From the NCBI GenBank assembly GCA_009602735.1, contig WELA01010381.1, positions 2,470-66,469 of the forward strand: 64,000 bases of DNA. Direction: 5' to 3'. The position numbers were made by a program, and so were the translations under genes. This DNA comes from Mesotaenium endlicherianum (Eukaryota; Streptophyta; Zygnematophyceae; Zygnematales; Mesotaeniaceae). The first letter of the stretch is position 1, and every line of letters starts with the position of its first letter. Of the stretch, positions 1 to 10,885 are shown piece after piece. The notes under the pieces are model-generated. The model worked only from the letters and a program-made list of their open reading frames with translations. It was not told where the DNA came from and did not search any database.

Positions 1-250
1 CACAGGTCGGTAACCTGTCCAACCGGGACCGGTCCCCGCTGTCCGGGACGGCGACCTTGAGGAATATGAGGTCGATGAGATTTTAGACGCTCGCTCGGTT
101 TGTCGATCGTCTAAATATGTCATGAAGTACCTTATCCGATGGAAGGGTTACGATGCCTCTGGGGACACTTGGGAATTTAAAGACCAGCTGACCAATGCCA
201 AAGGGGCGTTGAAACGGTTCCACCTTCGGGCGGCTGGGGCACCGCCCTAA
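1..250 (+). CDS. Pol C-terminus with chromodomain (partial, family A1)
   Basis: This is the last 80 or so residues of a Ty3/gypsy polyprotein. It contains the chromodomain core ([11 protein letters not shown], then [16 protein letters not shown]), which in chromoviruses directs the integrase to particular chromatin. It is almost identical to the end of the complete pol ending at 60,834. The ORF closes with TAA at 248-250. The rest of pol lies upstream of the window. Confidence 0.9.
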
Positions 251-629
251 ATGTACCTTCAGTAGACATGGGAAGGTGACAGGAGGTCCTGTCTCCATAT
301 AAGTTGGAGAGGGATGTGACAGTTAGTGACTGTTGTGACAGGCAGCCCACCTTTAAATTTAAGTTGGAGGGAGTGGTAGTCTCTGATCACCATATTACAC
401 ACTCAACCTGCGCTCAAACTCACTTGCTCTCTAACTCAATTTATTATTCACTCACACCAGGTATTCCACACTAGGAGCTCTCCCCATCGCGTTCCTCTTC
501 ATCAAGGGCACTCAGTAGCGGCAAAATATCATGACTTCACTAACTGCATTGTGTTTATGATTGAGCAGGATCACTTAAAAGTCGGAACTCAAGAGGAAGA
601 GAAGGGCGGAAGAGGCACATGCAGAATAC
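251..629 (+). other. Pol-ORF3 spacer with two polypurine-like boxes and an acceptor-like signal
   Basis: This non-coding stretch separates pol from ORF3. Two polypurine-like boxes (AAGTTGGAGAGGGA near 302 and AAGTTGGAGGGAG near 361) resemble the true polypurine tract next to the LTR at 2,303-2,316. A branch-like CACTAAC (538-544) is followed by TTGAGCAG ending at 568. The same arrangement precedes ORF3 in two other family A copies. The role is inferred, not proven. Confidence 0.5.
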
Positions 630-2063
630 TTGCAATTTTGTGGAGACATCAAACCATCTTCCATCACCGCTCGGGAATCACAACGACTCCAACAACAGCG
701 GGAGGCACAGAAGAAGAAGGAGGAGGAGGAACAGGCCACACTGAGGCAGGAAGAAATGGACAGAAAAGCTGCAGAGGAGGCCAAGAAAGCAGAGGAGGAG
801 AGGCAAGCTGAAGAGAAGCGGAAGCAACAGGCTGAAGAAGAAGAACAGAGGAGAATCAGCAGCTACCGCTACACGGTGCTGGGCAAGGGCTTTGATCTAC
901 TGGAGGAGGCCTTCAAGTATGCCCAGAGAAGTCGCAGTGAGTCGCAGAAGGAAATCCTCCAGAAGGAAGGGGAGACATTCGAGAACTTTGACAAGTATAT
1001 AGAGGTCAGCACAGGGCTCCTCCTCTACCACGATTACGCCTGGATGGTAGGATATACAATCGGAGAGGCCAAGGCAATGGCCCAGGTGAACGAAGCAGGA
1101 GCTGTCTCAATTCCTGGTATCTGGGGGGCCGATAGGGTCATCAGGACGATCTCCATGGACGCGGACAGCTTCAAGGACTCAACACCCCATAACAGGTTCA
1201 AGGCCATGTACAACGAGGTGGAGAGGAGGAGCTGGGAATTCGTGGCCAGGGAAACCAGTCAGCTGGACTTTGCAGGGCACTGGTACCCTTGTACTCTTAA
1301 AAGGACAAACCCTGCCTTCTTTCAAAAGCCCACCGATTGGCGGTGGATGACCATCAACATGAGGGACCAGCAGAATGACAGGGCGACGGATGAGGATTTC
1401 CTGACAGACCTAAAGAGGAACATAGTATTGCCCCCTCACATTGCGGCTTGGGACCCAAGATTGGATGGAGTCAGAGACTGCATGAGCCAAGAGATGCAGG
1501 GGGACAGAAGCAGGGCCCGAGAGTCATTCTCCAAAGGGAAGCACGCTTATGCCAAATGGGCAAGTAAGCAGGGGGAAAAGGACCTCTATGCGGTCCGGAC
1601 TCAGCAGCCCCCACCAGCACCCAAAAGGGGAAGGTCAGTAGGATATTCTTTTTCTCGGGAAGAGCTGGAGCAGCTGACAGAAGAGACCCCAGAAGTCTCA
1701 GAGGAACCCGGGGACGGCGAGGAGGAGGAGTCGGAGGAAGACGAGGAGGAAGGCGAGGAGGAGGACACTAGCCCCGCCGTGATCCTGACACCTGCCACAT
1801 CCCCTGTAAGGGAGAAGACGGGGTTGGCCCCGCAGCAACTCGCTCAAGAGGAGGATATCACTTGGCTGGGGACTGCCAGAGGACAGACCCCATCTCCAGG
1901 CAAGGAGACCCAGTCAGACAGGGCAGACAGGAGGGCTGCTCGGGAGATAGCCAGAGGCCTGCCAGCATCTCCCTCGCAGAAAGGACATGTATCCTTGGCT
2001 CATGTCATGCAACATCCTTCTGGGATGCCGGTATACGTACCTGTCAGTTTGAGGGCTGCCTAG
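630..2063 (+). CDS. ORF3: coiled-coil accessory protein of family A element (copy A1)
   Basis: This ORF of 477 codons lies between pol and the 3' LTR. I do not recognise the family. The first 80 or so residues are rich in Glu, Lys, Gln and Ala, as in a coiled coil (EEEEQATLRQEEMDRKAAEE). Next comes a conserved middle with motifs GKGFDLLEEAF, LLLYHDYAWMVGYT, NEVERRSWEF, GHWYPC, PTDWRWMT, IAAWDPRLDG and GKHAYAKWA, then a basic PKRGRSVGYSF motif, a strongly acidic run and a variable tail. It is homologous to the ORF at 61,078-62,778 and to remnants at 20,862-22,539, 53,571-54,790 and 63,643-64,000. Reading may begin further upstream, just after the acceptor-like site at 568. Position suggests an env-like accessory slot, but no signal peptide or membrane segment is visible. 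Confidence 0.75.
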   Translation: MQFCGDIKPSSITARESQRLQQQREAQKKKEEEEQATLRQEEMDRKAAEEAKKAEEERQAEEKRKQQAEEEEQRRISSYRYTVLGKGFDLLEEAFKYAQRSRSESQKEILQKEGETFENFDKYIEVSTGLLLYHDYAWMVGYTIGEAKAMAQVNEAGAVSIPGIWGADRVIRTISMDADSFKDSTPHNRFKAMYNEVERRSWEFVARETSQLDFAGHWYPCTLKRTNPAFFQKPTDWRWMTINMRDQQNDRATDEDFLTDLKRNIVLPPHIAAWDPRLDGVRDCMSQEMQGDRSRARESFSKGKHAYAKWASKQGEKDLYAVRTQQPPPAPKRGRSVGYSFSREELEQLTEETPEVSEEPGDGEEEESEEDEEEGEEEDTSPAVILTPATSPVREKTGLAPQQLAQEEDITWLGTARGQTPSPGKETQSDRADRRAAREIARGLPASPSQKGHVSLAHVMQHPSGMPVYVPVSLRAA

Positions 2064-2280
2064 GAGAAGGCTGCCTCCCTCCAGACTGTGCAGGAGGAAA
2101 CAGCCCAGTTACCGCGTTCTCCGCGGGGTCCTTACACGGAACCTCCCTCACTGACAGGCTTCAGAAGACCCCAAGACAAGAGGAGGTCTGGCTCCCCTGA
2201 GTATAGGACCTCAGGGACATCTCCCTCCTAAGGGCAGTAGGCTGGGGACGAGAGGGACAGCACGCTGTTATTAGTGTGAG

Positions 2281-2299
2281 TGTTGTCGAGGCGACAACA
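2281..2299 (+). promoter_or_regulatory. Conserved hairpin upstream of polypurine tract (A1)
   Basis: TGTTGTCG-AGG-CGACAACA forms an 8-bp perfect stem. It lies a few bases before the polypurine tract AAGTTGGAGGGA and the 3' LTR. The same hairpin is at 22,623-22,641, 62,856-62,874 and, on the minus strand, 53,477-53,495. Confidence 0.6.
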
Positions 2300-2316
2300 T
2301 GATAAGTTGGAGGGAT

Positions 2317-3036
2317 TGTAATGAATCAATATATTGGTTGATATAATATTCATTTAAAAAATATAGTTAAATAAGTTCAGCCTGCTGAACTCTAGTTAAT
2401 GATTAGTCTGCTGGACTTCATATTTAATATCAGTTCAATGACTCAGCCGGAAGTAGCAGGCTGAGGTTACCTTAAGTTAGCTTGCTGACACATTCTTTGA
2501 CAGCCAGCTGACTTCCGTACTCGGTAGCAGCGAACTGCCTCGATATGCATCTAAGTGTGGTATGCTAGATGAATGGCCAGATGACATCCCTATGATGGAT
2601 GGCGATTCGGGATGATGGGAGATGGCGGTGGATTTGGTTAACCGAGGTTCTACCAACGTGGTTAGCTCCCGGGTAGGCGGTGCCATCGCACTGACCGTTG
2701 AACAATAAACTCATTCCATGTACATATGCTAGGCATTGCTCTTGAGTTTGGCATTCGGAAACGAGGCCAACTCTCTTGTAGAGCTTACTGAGAGAGATCT
2801 GAATCCAAGGCGAGAAGCCATTGATACGCACTGTCTTCCAACCTTGCTTATGTATGAGTTTACTGATTTGCATTATTGATGCTAGTTTACTTGCATTTGA
2901 CTGACGAGTATTATCCACTGCTAGTGTGTTGTCCTTGCCGTTAAACCAGTTAACGGAAAATACCATAAAGATTACTTGCTGATATAAAGATCTTTATTAA
3001 TTGTTAATCGCCTATTTGGTAAGTCGATTCATTTCA
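2317..3036 (+). repeat. 3' LTR, family A (copy A1)
   Basis: This LTR of about 720 bp begins TGTAATGAATCA just after the polypurine tract and ends GTCGATTCATTTCA, the same termini as the LTRs at 54,791 and 62,892. Its antisense strand carries an open frame (2,565-2,966) conserved in the other LTR copies. Possible target duplication bases follow at 3,037-3,041, but the other end is outside the window. Confidence 0.9.
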
Positions 3037-4110
3037 TTTGTAATCCATACACATTCGCATGCTGCCATCCTTCTTCTCAACAAATATGAAAGGTGCGCCA
3101 TAAGGTGATTCATTGGGAGAAATGTAACCGTTTTTCTCCAACTCTACAATCTGTGTTTTTAACTCTTCGCTCTCCACACAAGACAAGCCATATGTGCGTT
3201 GCCAAGGTGGCTGACTCCCAGGTAATAAATCAATCCTATTATCTACTTCCCTCTTAGGGAGCAGTCTTGGAGGTATATTAAAAACATTAGTATACTGAGC
3301 AATTATTTGTGCAGCAGTAGGGTGCTCCGGAGGGCTCACCTTTTTCTCAACCACTTCTTCCGGTTGAGATGGTACCTCTTTTAGCAACCGACATGATATT
3401 CTGTCTTCCTTCTGGTTTCAACTTTTGATGAACTCCATTGCATTCAGCAATTGGCATCCACTTGGAAGCCTCTTCTTTTCCTTTATTTGCCATCCATACA
3501 GGACAAGAGGAAGAGCACTAGTGGGTGCTAAGTTAGTGTGCCCATCGCTGACTCCTCTCACTTTAACTGTACCTCTGCTCCAACACACTTCAGCTTGATG
3601 TCTATTAAGCCAGGACCTGCCTAGCACGAGATCATAGAAGCCAGTGTTGAGTACCTCAAATGTAAGCGTTTCAATTAGAACTGCAATGCCAGAACCTAGC
3701 TGGACCTCAATAAGCTTGGCTATAACTCCTTTCGGGATACTTGAGGCATCTCCAAGGAATATTTTTCTATTCTCTTGGATGACAGTAGGCAGCCTTAGCC
3801 GCTTAACTAAGTCCTTATAGATAAAAGTATGTGACGCCCCTCCATTAACGAATGCCCTCACCTTCCTACCTGCAATCATACAGTGCAGTAGGATAGGGGA
3901 GACTGACTTTTCCTGACTTTCGCATTGTTCTCCTGACTTCGACATCAGGTGAAAAAAAATGTTCGACATCAGGTGAAACAAGAACATCCAAAGTGTGCAC
4001 TCTCTGGAGATCTATATTGTTGATGGTTTCTTTTATCTGTTTGCCAAGCATGCATAGTGAATCCAGTTTAGCAGGACCCATAATACCTGCTACGAGGGAA
4101 GCTAGTTGCA
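3037..4110 (-). mobile_element. Family A pol fragment (copy A2, broken)
   Basis: Read on the minus strand, this matches the first third of the complete family A pol (57,118 to about 58,155). It covers the aspartic protease region with its GGASHTFI core, the linker, and the start of reverse transcriptase up to RMCMDY. It stops exactly where the A1 LTR begins, so A1 probably inserted into it. The other end fades near 4,110, where similarity to family A is lost. It is a fossil with about two or three breaks, and no LTR of this copy is seen. Confidence 0.8.
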
Positions 4111-4784
4111 AGGTCATAGGTTTACAGAGTGCATTTTTGAGTTCCTTAAAAGTATGTTGTGATTGCATAGAAGTGTAGAGTGTATTTTTGTGGTCATTTT
4201 GATATAGAGTTCATCAAATTTGGTTAAGTATTGAGAGAGTTATGGATTTCCAAAGTTTAATTAGTTTTGAGGTCGGTTGACGAGCGCGACCGTCGGATTG
4301 ACCGACAACGTCGAGCGATCTGGGCCGTTAGAGTGAATTCGAACCTTCACGTAAGTTCGGCTGACGCGGAGTGCCGACTAGGTCGATTTACCTAGAAGTT
4401 TCGGTTTAGCCTAGCGCGTCTAAGTTAGTATATTCTAGATATTTTGATGCATGCATGTGGACGTCAAATCGGCCCGACACGTCAGATGAGACAGATCTGG
4501 CTTTCTCACAAATATTTTGGAAGGGACGATTTGACAAACACTTAGGAAAATCCGTTGCTAAGCGGCCTTCCCGCCTAGGGGCGAGCGGTCGTCGTAGAAA
4601 ATCATAAATAGACATAACTACTTCATTTCTTATCAATTTTCACTTCTGTAAATTTCTACGGGTTTGTAATGACAAGACCTTCCATCTTACATCATTTGTG
4701 AGCACTTTCTTCCTAGTCAAAATGTCAAGGTATTTTCCAAAGCTTTCGTAGTGATTTCTGCTGCACTCTTTAGTATGATTGCAA
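4111..4784. other. Unassigned stretch
   Basis: I see no gene here. The stretch is moderately AT-rich with a TATA-like ATAAATAGACATAAC near 4,603. It lies downstream, in the minus sense, of the gag fragment at 4,785-5,722 and may be untranslated sequence or LTR of that element, but no second copy is available to prove it. Confidence 0.3.
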
Positions 4785-5722
4785 CTAGTTCCTTTCCTCG
4801 TGAGTTACTACACTTCCACTAGGGCACTCTGCCCCTTTCACTAGTGACGACTCAAGTGCTGCTGGGGCCGGAGCTGGACGCATCGTCGTGGATGGCAGCA
4901 CCGAAGACTCCTGGCGTATGCGCGTGGATGCGAAGTCCACACGGTCGCTAATGTTGCTCCATGCGGCCAAGCTCTGCTTCTCGACTGTGAGGTACGCGTC
5001 CTCTAGCGAGTACTCGGAGCCGATGTGGTAGATGAGAGGAGCCATGGCTCGCTCCCTCAAATGTGGCTCTACGACGCGCAAGAAGATCTCCGCCGCCTCT
5101 CGGTCAGTGACGGTGCCAACGTCCCTGCGAAAGTGCGTCAAGCGGCGGTACATCGTACGGATCGTCTTGTTCTTCCGACGGAAGAAGTGGTGGAGCTCTT
5201 ACACCTTCTCTTCAGTCGCGGCCTGGAACTCCTTCTTGAGGACGTCTTAGAAGGCCTTGACCCGGGCAGCAAGGGGGGTCTCCACTGAAGGTTCTCCCAC
5301 AAGCTCTATGCGTGCGTAGATCTTGTCACCCTTCTCACGGAAGGTATCACGGACCTCGTAGAGGAAATAGCGCGTAAGCATATAAAACACGTCACGCTTA
5401 GGGAGCGCAGGTGTCTTAAGCCTTCCTGTCACGAACTCAGCCTCAACACTGAGATTGTGTCGTCCAGATCACAGGATCCTGGTTTGCCGCTGAAGCGGAA
5501 GAGGGAGGACCGGTCAGCCTTGACCTCGTGGTCACCTGCCATGGGATACCAGGAATCGTGGTGAGCCCATTGGGAAGTCGATTGAGGGACAATCGCGGGA
5601 GGTACGAGTGCTGGCTGCTCCCCTTCAGAGGCTTCAGTGACAATACTGAGATCGGAGTCTGAGTCTTCTCCACTAACTCCTTCGTAGTAAGGCTTGTAAG
5701 CACGCCCACTACGGGTAGGCAT
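4785..5722 (-). mobile_element. LTR-retrotransposon gag fragment (family C, broken)
   Basis: Minus-strand reading frames give a gag-like protein. It starts MPTRSGRAYKPYYEG and has a capsid-like middle (RRLTHFRRDVGTVTDREAAEIFLR, then HLRERAMAPLIYHIGS), followed by a Pro/Ala-rich tail. The pattern of a short linker helix followed by a multi-helix unit fits retrotransposon gag proteins, but it is not the gag of families A, B or D here. No protease or reverse transcriptase of this family is seen, so the assignment to Ty3/gypsy or another LTR group is open. It is broken in about two places. Confidence 0.5.
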
Positions 5723-7482
5723 ACGCTGAAGATTCTAATTGCGTGCCGGCAAAGGGAGATCTTTTTAAAGTAAGGAGTGTGTACTCTCCAGAGTGAGCAC
5801 CTCAAGATTGTAATCTGGTAGGAAAACAACTAATGAAGTCTGGCCCAAAAGATCACTGGAAGCACATCATGATTTTCAAGAGTGGTTCTATAGTAGGGTT
5901 TAAGCTGTGATTTTGCTCACCGCTTGTGAAGTTCTTCAAGTGACTGGAAGTCAGCAAGGCTTGACCTTCACAAGAGAGAGACTAAGTGGTCCTGAAAACA
6001 AAAGAGATAGAGTGTAAGTTTTACTGATAATCTCTGTGACTTACAACTGGCATAATGGGACTTCTAAAAAGATGTTGCTCTAGGGACATCTCTAGTACTT
6101 ATACTCCTGGAAACCCGGCGTCGTATGCGGCGGATCCAGTGCATGTAGTCACTCTAGGAGGCTCTTCTATGTCCACTAATGAGTACAAGGCATGTACTAG
6201 CACTTCTATAGGCTTAGTATAACTCAAACCAATCAAAGCAAAGCACGTAGAATATGCTATGTGTCTCTCATTGGTGGAGCTTACCTTGGGTGATTCTACC
6301 TAGATAGCGCCTCAAAAGTGAATCTGGAACTTGAGGAAGCTTCCTCTAAGAGTAGGTGATGCAGTCACCAAGTTATAGCCTCAATGATGCACTTATACTA
6401 TGGCAATGCAAGACTTATGTAGTCTAAAGGGCTCGCAGATTTGTGCGCACAAAGCTAGGGGTCCTTGGGGTCCTGAATAGTCACCATCACCTTTGGGTGC
6501 ATTGAGTCAGAAGTTGGCCATTTGGTGTGATTCCGCTAGGGGCCAAAAAGGGGTGCGGACTAGATCGTGCCTATTGTGCTCGATACTTCACCAAATGACG
6601 CGAAATCGGTGCCATTCGGAAGATGCTTCGACGCGCTACCCTTTGGTGACTTGGTATCTAGAAAAGATCAACATATGGATGCGCAAGGTCAATGCAAAGT
6701 CGGTCTTCCTAGGTTGATGATTCACACAAGTGGAGCTCGGTTTTGTACCTCAACCTTGACTCAATAAATCCTGACATAGGTGGAAGCGTGTAAAGGCAGG
6801 GAGCAATCTTCGCCCTTGTAATGAATTCCGTTTACTCATCTATACCCCTTGCTTCACTTATCGTAGTGTGCCATAGTTGCACACTAACACAAGGCACAAG
6901 AAAGAGGCGAACTTGAGAACAAGAGTTTCTCCTTTAGAAATTCATGGCCTCTTGTCTACCAGGCATACAAGCATGTAGAAGCACATACACAACATCAGAG
7001 GACCGAATAGCAATGGCGCTCTCATTCAGATGACCATAAAGTAGCTAAAACACATCCCACCGACTTAGGTGCAAAACCATAGAATTTGTCCGCTATGTGA
7101 CCCCAAAATGTCAGAGGGCATAACTTTGTCAATACGACTTTAAATTAAGCAAACTTAATGGCAACGGCCGCATATTGACGAGATGTTTCCGAAAAGTTCT
7201 GTTTTGCTCCATTTGAAGCACAGACGAAGAAGCCATGTCAATTTTTGTGAAAGCTGGTCATAATAACAAACCCAAAAGTGCACACATGACTTGCAAGTAG
7301 AAAATCCGACTCTAAAGCCTACTGTCCAGAATCAGGGATCACAAGATCCCAGCCTGCTATGTACCTAGTGACCACTTGGTTGACCACGGCGCAAGGTGCG
7401 CCGTTTCGTGGGAATCCCGTTAAGTTGGGAATCACGGACCTAGGTATAACGACCATATTAATTGGTCGGTTGAGTGAAGTCC
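5723..7482. other. Unassigned stretch upstream of family C gag
   Basis: About 1.8 kb without a convincing gene. It lies on the 5' side of the minus-strand gag fragment and could hold that element's leader and 5' LTR. No repeated partner in the window lets the borders be drawn, and the short open frames show no recognisable domain. Confidence 0.3.
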
Positions 7483-7610
7483 TAACTGTTCAGTTGACTG
7501 ACGACGGCTCCGCCTACCCAGGAGTTAACCACGCTGGTAGGACATCGGTTTACCAAATCTCAGTTGACCTCCCGATTTTACAGTATACTACGGTCACACG
7601 TGCCAATCTA
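7483..7610 (-). repeat. Diverged family A-like LTR fragment
   Basis: The segment around CCAGGAGTTAACCACGCTGG and the following bases matches the antisense of family A LTRs (compare 53,065-53,110). The antisense frame reading YPGVNH.GRTSV is also kept. Only about 130 bases are recognisable, so this is a small old relic or part of a related LTR. Confidence 0.5.
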
Positions 7611-7739
7611 CAAATAGTTATCTAAATGAAAGATTCTATCTTCAACGTACTGAAGCTAAGTATACTGACTAATATCAAGCGAGCTTACTATATGTCGACC
7701 TACTGATATTATATCCTATACATAGCTGATATATAAACC

Positions 7740-10345
7740 TCAGCAAACTATACTATGATTCCGATGCTGCTTCTGCCGCTGCTACTATTGCAATCGCAAA
7801 TACAGCTGCCCTGACAAACAACACCAACGCTGGCACCATCAATATTCCTCTCAATCCTCAAGACAGCGGCGGGATTTTGCCGGCTACACCACTTTTGCCG
7901 GGTTCATTCCAAGCGAGCGTTCTTGGCCGCTTCACTGCACTAACCAACGACACTCAAACCATGACTATGGCTCTGAGCACTTCGTCACATTTGATTGGTC
8001 AACAAGAAGACCGCATGAATCTTGCTGAGGCTAGTCATGTTGACTTCACGAATTCAGTTACTCGTTTTGTTATTGCCATGAAAACTCACCCCACTGTTGG
8101 TCCTCATTTATAAGCTGCCCAAGGAGAAAGGGGCCCATCAGGGACAGCGGGCGGCGACAACCCGCCACTCCCGCCCACCCAACCTCTCGCAGCTGCTGCT
8201 GTAGCCCCTGGGCAGGCCGCGGCGCCGACTCCCTCTTATAAGCCCTCCCCACTTGAAAAGTTTCAAGGTGGCCCAGGCACTGACGTTCGCCGTTTCCTCA
8301 AGGAAAGAAAGACGTTCTTCACTTTGGCAAAAGTCGCCCCTGCTGATTGAGCCAGGATGGCATCCACCTTTCGCAAGGGGGATGCGTCTCAATTATGGCA
8401 TCGAGAGGATAGGGGACCAATGACTTTCGAGGAGTTTTGTATTGAGTTACGTAATTCCTTTGGGCGTCACAACCCTTCGAAATTAGCTCGTGATAAGTTA
8501 CTTCAGCTGAAGCAGACAGGCACCATCGTAACCTATGTCAATAAGTTTCGTATTTTGGTGGCCCAAATAGTGGATATCCCCGTCAACGCCGGTATGCAAA
8601 TTCACCTGTTTTGTTTGGGGCTCCAACCAGAGTATGCTAGTCGTCTCAACGCTAACCTCGTTACAGGTTTAGAATGGACACCCATAGCGGATCTTATTTG
8701 TTATACTGAGACTTTAGCACAGGAGAAGTCGGTCGCTCAGCCAAAGCGTCAGCCTGTTGTTTGTCCTTCACGTCCTCCACCCTCTTTTCCCAGTTCTGGT
8801 CCATCAGGTCCCAAAAGGAACTCCTCTTACAAACGGGGTAACACTTCCAGATTATCCGGTCCACCTCCCAAACTTAGCAAGATAGATAACACAGAGGGCA
8901 GAAACCGCATGATGGCGAAAGGTCTCTGTATGCATGCGAAAAACATGGGCATACGATCTCAACGTGTCCGACTAGAAAGAATTTGCAAAACAATCTCAAG
9001 GGAAAAGGCAAGGGGTCTTCAAAAGAGTAGCTCAGAAGACAGTTGCAAGGCCTTCTTCTGAGCTATTGACAACACGACTTAGTGAGTAGGAAATTCTAGG
9101 TGCTTGTGCGCATGCACCAAAGGTTCTTGTTCTCTCTGGCATACCCGATATAAATATACTTCGTTCCAAATGTATATGTATGCAAGTGTTGAGCTTTCCT
9201 AAGTTCTTGGAACTCGAGTGCATCCATGCTTGCATGTTCTTGCACTTTCAGCCGCATGATCCTAACCTCGAACAGTGTTATGCACACTTGTTTCGATTAC
9301 AAAAAATGCGCAAGTGTCTACCAATTTATGTTGCTGCATTTACACACAGACGCGCCTTTTCTGAACCAATAATTCAATTTTGCGCGAGATCGGCTATGCA
9401 CAATTGGATTTTGATTAAGGACCTCCATATTTCCCATACTCCTCTCAAGGCGAGGACATTGCTGATAATGCATAATGCTTCCTTGTTGTTAAGTATGACG
9501 TTTGAGACTTACATCTCAGGCCGGTCATGCCTTACTGTCATTGATTCAAAGCATCATATATTTTCATTAGCGCAAGTGTTGCGCACGATTTGAAATTAGT
9601 CCCAATACACAAAGCTATCCAACTTCGCCTCGGTGATGGTTTTCTAGCTCGTATTGTGGGCGTGATTCGTTTACCGCTTACGGTGCAGTCTTACTTTGGC
9701 CATGTGCAGTTATACGTTACTGACTTGCCCGCCGGTGTGGATGCAATTGTGGGTAACGACTGGCTTACGCAAACAAGGGCATTACTTGAGTACGGTCAGA
9801 AGACGTGCATTGTTAGCAAAGGGACCAGGAAGATCACTCTTCAGTCTCTTAAGCCCAATATGACCTTAGAAAGTCCTATGCTAACTCTTCTACTGTCCAT
9901 GAAGCAAGCTCGGCGCTTCGCAAAGCGAGGTCAACATGTTTTCTATGGAGTAGTGAGACAAGCACCCCCAGTGCCTTCCACTCAGCTCTTTACGGAAGAG
10001 CCTACGTTAGAAGTCCTTGGTCATGTCGCGACACTTACTGCTGAATTGTCTGCTCTTTTGTAAAAGTACAAGTCTGTGTTCCCGAGTAAAATACCAACCG
10101 GGTTACCACCTGATAGGGGTATTGGGCATACTATCCCTCTTGTTCCCGACGCCCAACCAACTTGGCGGCCGATTTATCGCCTCAACTTGTTGGAGCTCAC
10201 GGAACTGAAGGACCAAATTACCGACTTGCTCGATAAAAGATGGATTGAGCCGAGCTCTTCTCCATTCGGGCCCCCATCCTATTTGTTCAAAAGAAGATGG
10301 GACGCTCAGGATGTGCATTAATTATCGTGAGTTGAACAACATAAC
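7740..10345 (+). mobile_element. Family B Ty3/gypsy element, 5' half (gag, protease, start of RT; broken)
   Basis: A gag-like region (about 7,877-9,061) shows the capsid motifs KFQGGPGTDVRRFL, FRKGDASQLW and MTFEEFCIELRNSFG with a Lys/Arg-rich tail. Protease sequence follows (about 9,560-10,063; AIVGNDWL, where the family has a GxDWL motif), then the start of reverse transcriptase (RWIEPSSSPFG). Between gag and protease, about 9,062-9,560 is unassigned. The reading is interrupted at 10,345 by the family D insertion and resumes at 17,026. It is a fossil with roughly five or more breaks. No 5' LTR was found, so the 5' end is probably lost. Confidence 0.8.
10341..10345. repeat. Target-site duplication ATAAC, left copy
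   Basis: The five bases ATAAC immediately precede the family D 5' LTR. They are repeated at 17,026-17,030 directly after the 3' LTR. The flanking family B reverse transcriptase sequence continues across the pair. Confidence 0.9.
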
Positions 10346-10848
10346 TGTAGTGATTTGAGTTATTATACATTAGTTTGCATATATTTTAATGTTTTCAAAT
10401 ATATTTGGAGTAGTATGGTGTGGAGTCAAGTGTGAATAGGTACTCTAGTACCTTGGTTCATGTCCTTTGAACCTTCCAAGGCATTTTCGAAGTTAGAGGA
10501 AAGACCTAGAAGAACTCCATGTGGCAAAAGTCAGATGTGCCATTTTTAGGTCAAAAGGACATGTGTACATTATTCTAGAAAGAGGTGGCAAGTTTTGGGA
10601 TGTGTTGGGTGCCAACACATCAACATACACCTTCCTAGAAATTACTTATGTAGCAAGTATATAAACAAGAGCTAGAACATAGAAAGACATTCCAGAATCA
10701 CTCTTGTACTTGCCAAAATCCAGAAATATATTAACTTTCAAGAAGCCATCTCTCTTTCAAGAAGCTACCACTTGTGTTCAAAGATCCTTGTCTTGAATAG
10801 ATAAAGTATTCTGTTTTACTAAGTACTTTATCTATCTGTTTCACTACA
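10346..10848 (+). repeat. 5' LTR of family D
   Basis: 503 bp, beginning TGTAGTGATTTGAG and ending TGTTTCACTACA, so the ends form a 7-bp inverted repeat TGTAGTG/CACTACA. TATATAAACAAGAGC near 10,657 is a probable TATA region. About five differences from the 3' LTR. Confidence 0.95.
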
Positions 10849-10885
10849 GTGGTATCGGAGCTAGGCACTTTGGTAGCACAAGAAG

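Larger units (their letters stand above)
1..3036 (+). mobile_element. Family A Ty3/gypsy LTR element, 3' part (copy A1)
   Basis: This is the 3' part of an LTR retrotransposon; its 5' part lies outside the window. In order it holds the pol C-terminus, an untranslated stretch with polypurine-like boxes, a third ORF, a hairpin, a polypurine tract and a 3' LTR. Pol, ORF3 and LTR all match the complete family A copy at 54,791-63,637. The LTR end abuts minus-strand pol sequence of another family A copy, so it appears to have inserted into a relative. The parts visible here look largely whole. The age is moderate: its LTR differs more from the young copy than that copy's two LTRs differ from each other. 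Confidence 0.9.

Noticed and set aside
1601-1798. Ser-rich minus-strand frame opposite ORF3
   Set aside because: It is the complement of the Glu-rich acidic run of ORF3 and has no independent support.
7740-7876. 5' LTR of family B
   Set aside because: No sequence matching the TGTAACGATCTG start or the presumed 3' LTR was found left of the gag region.
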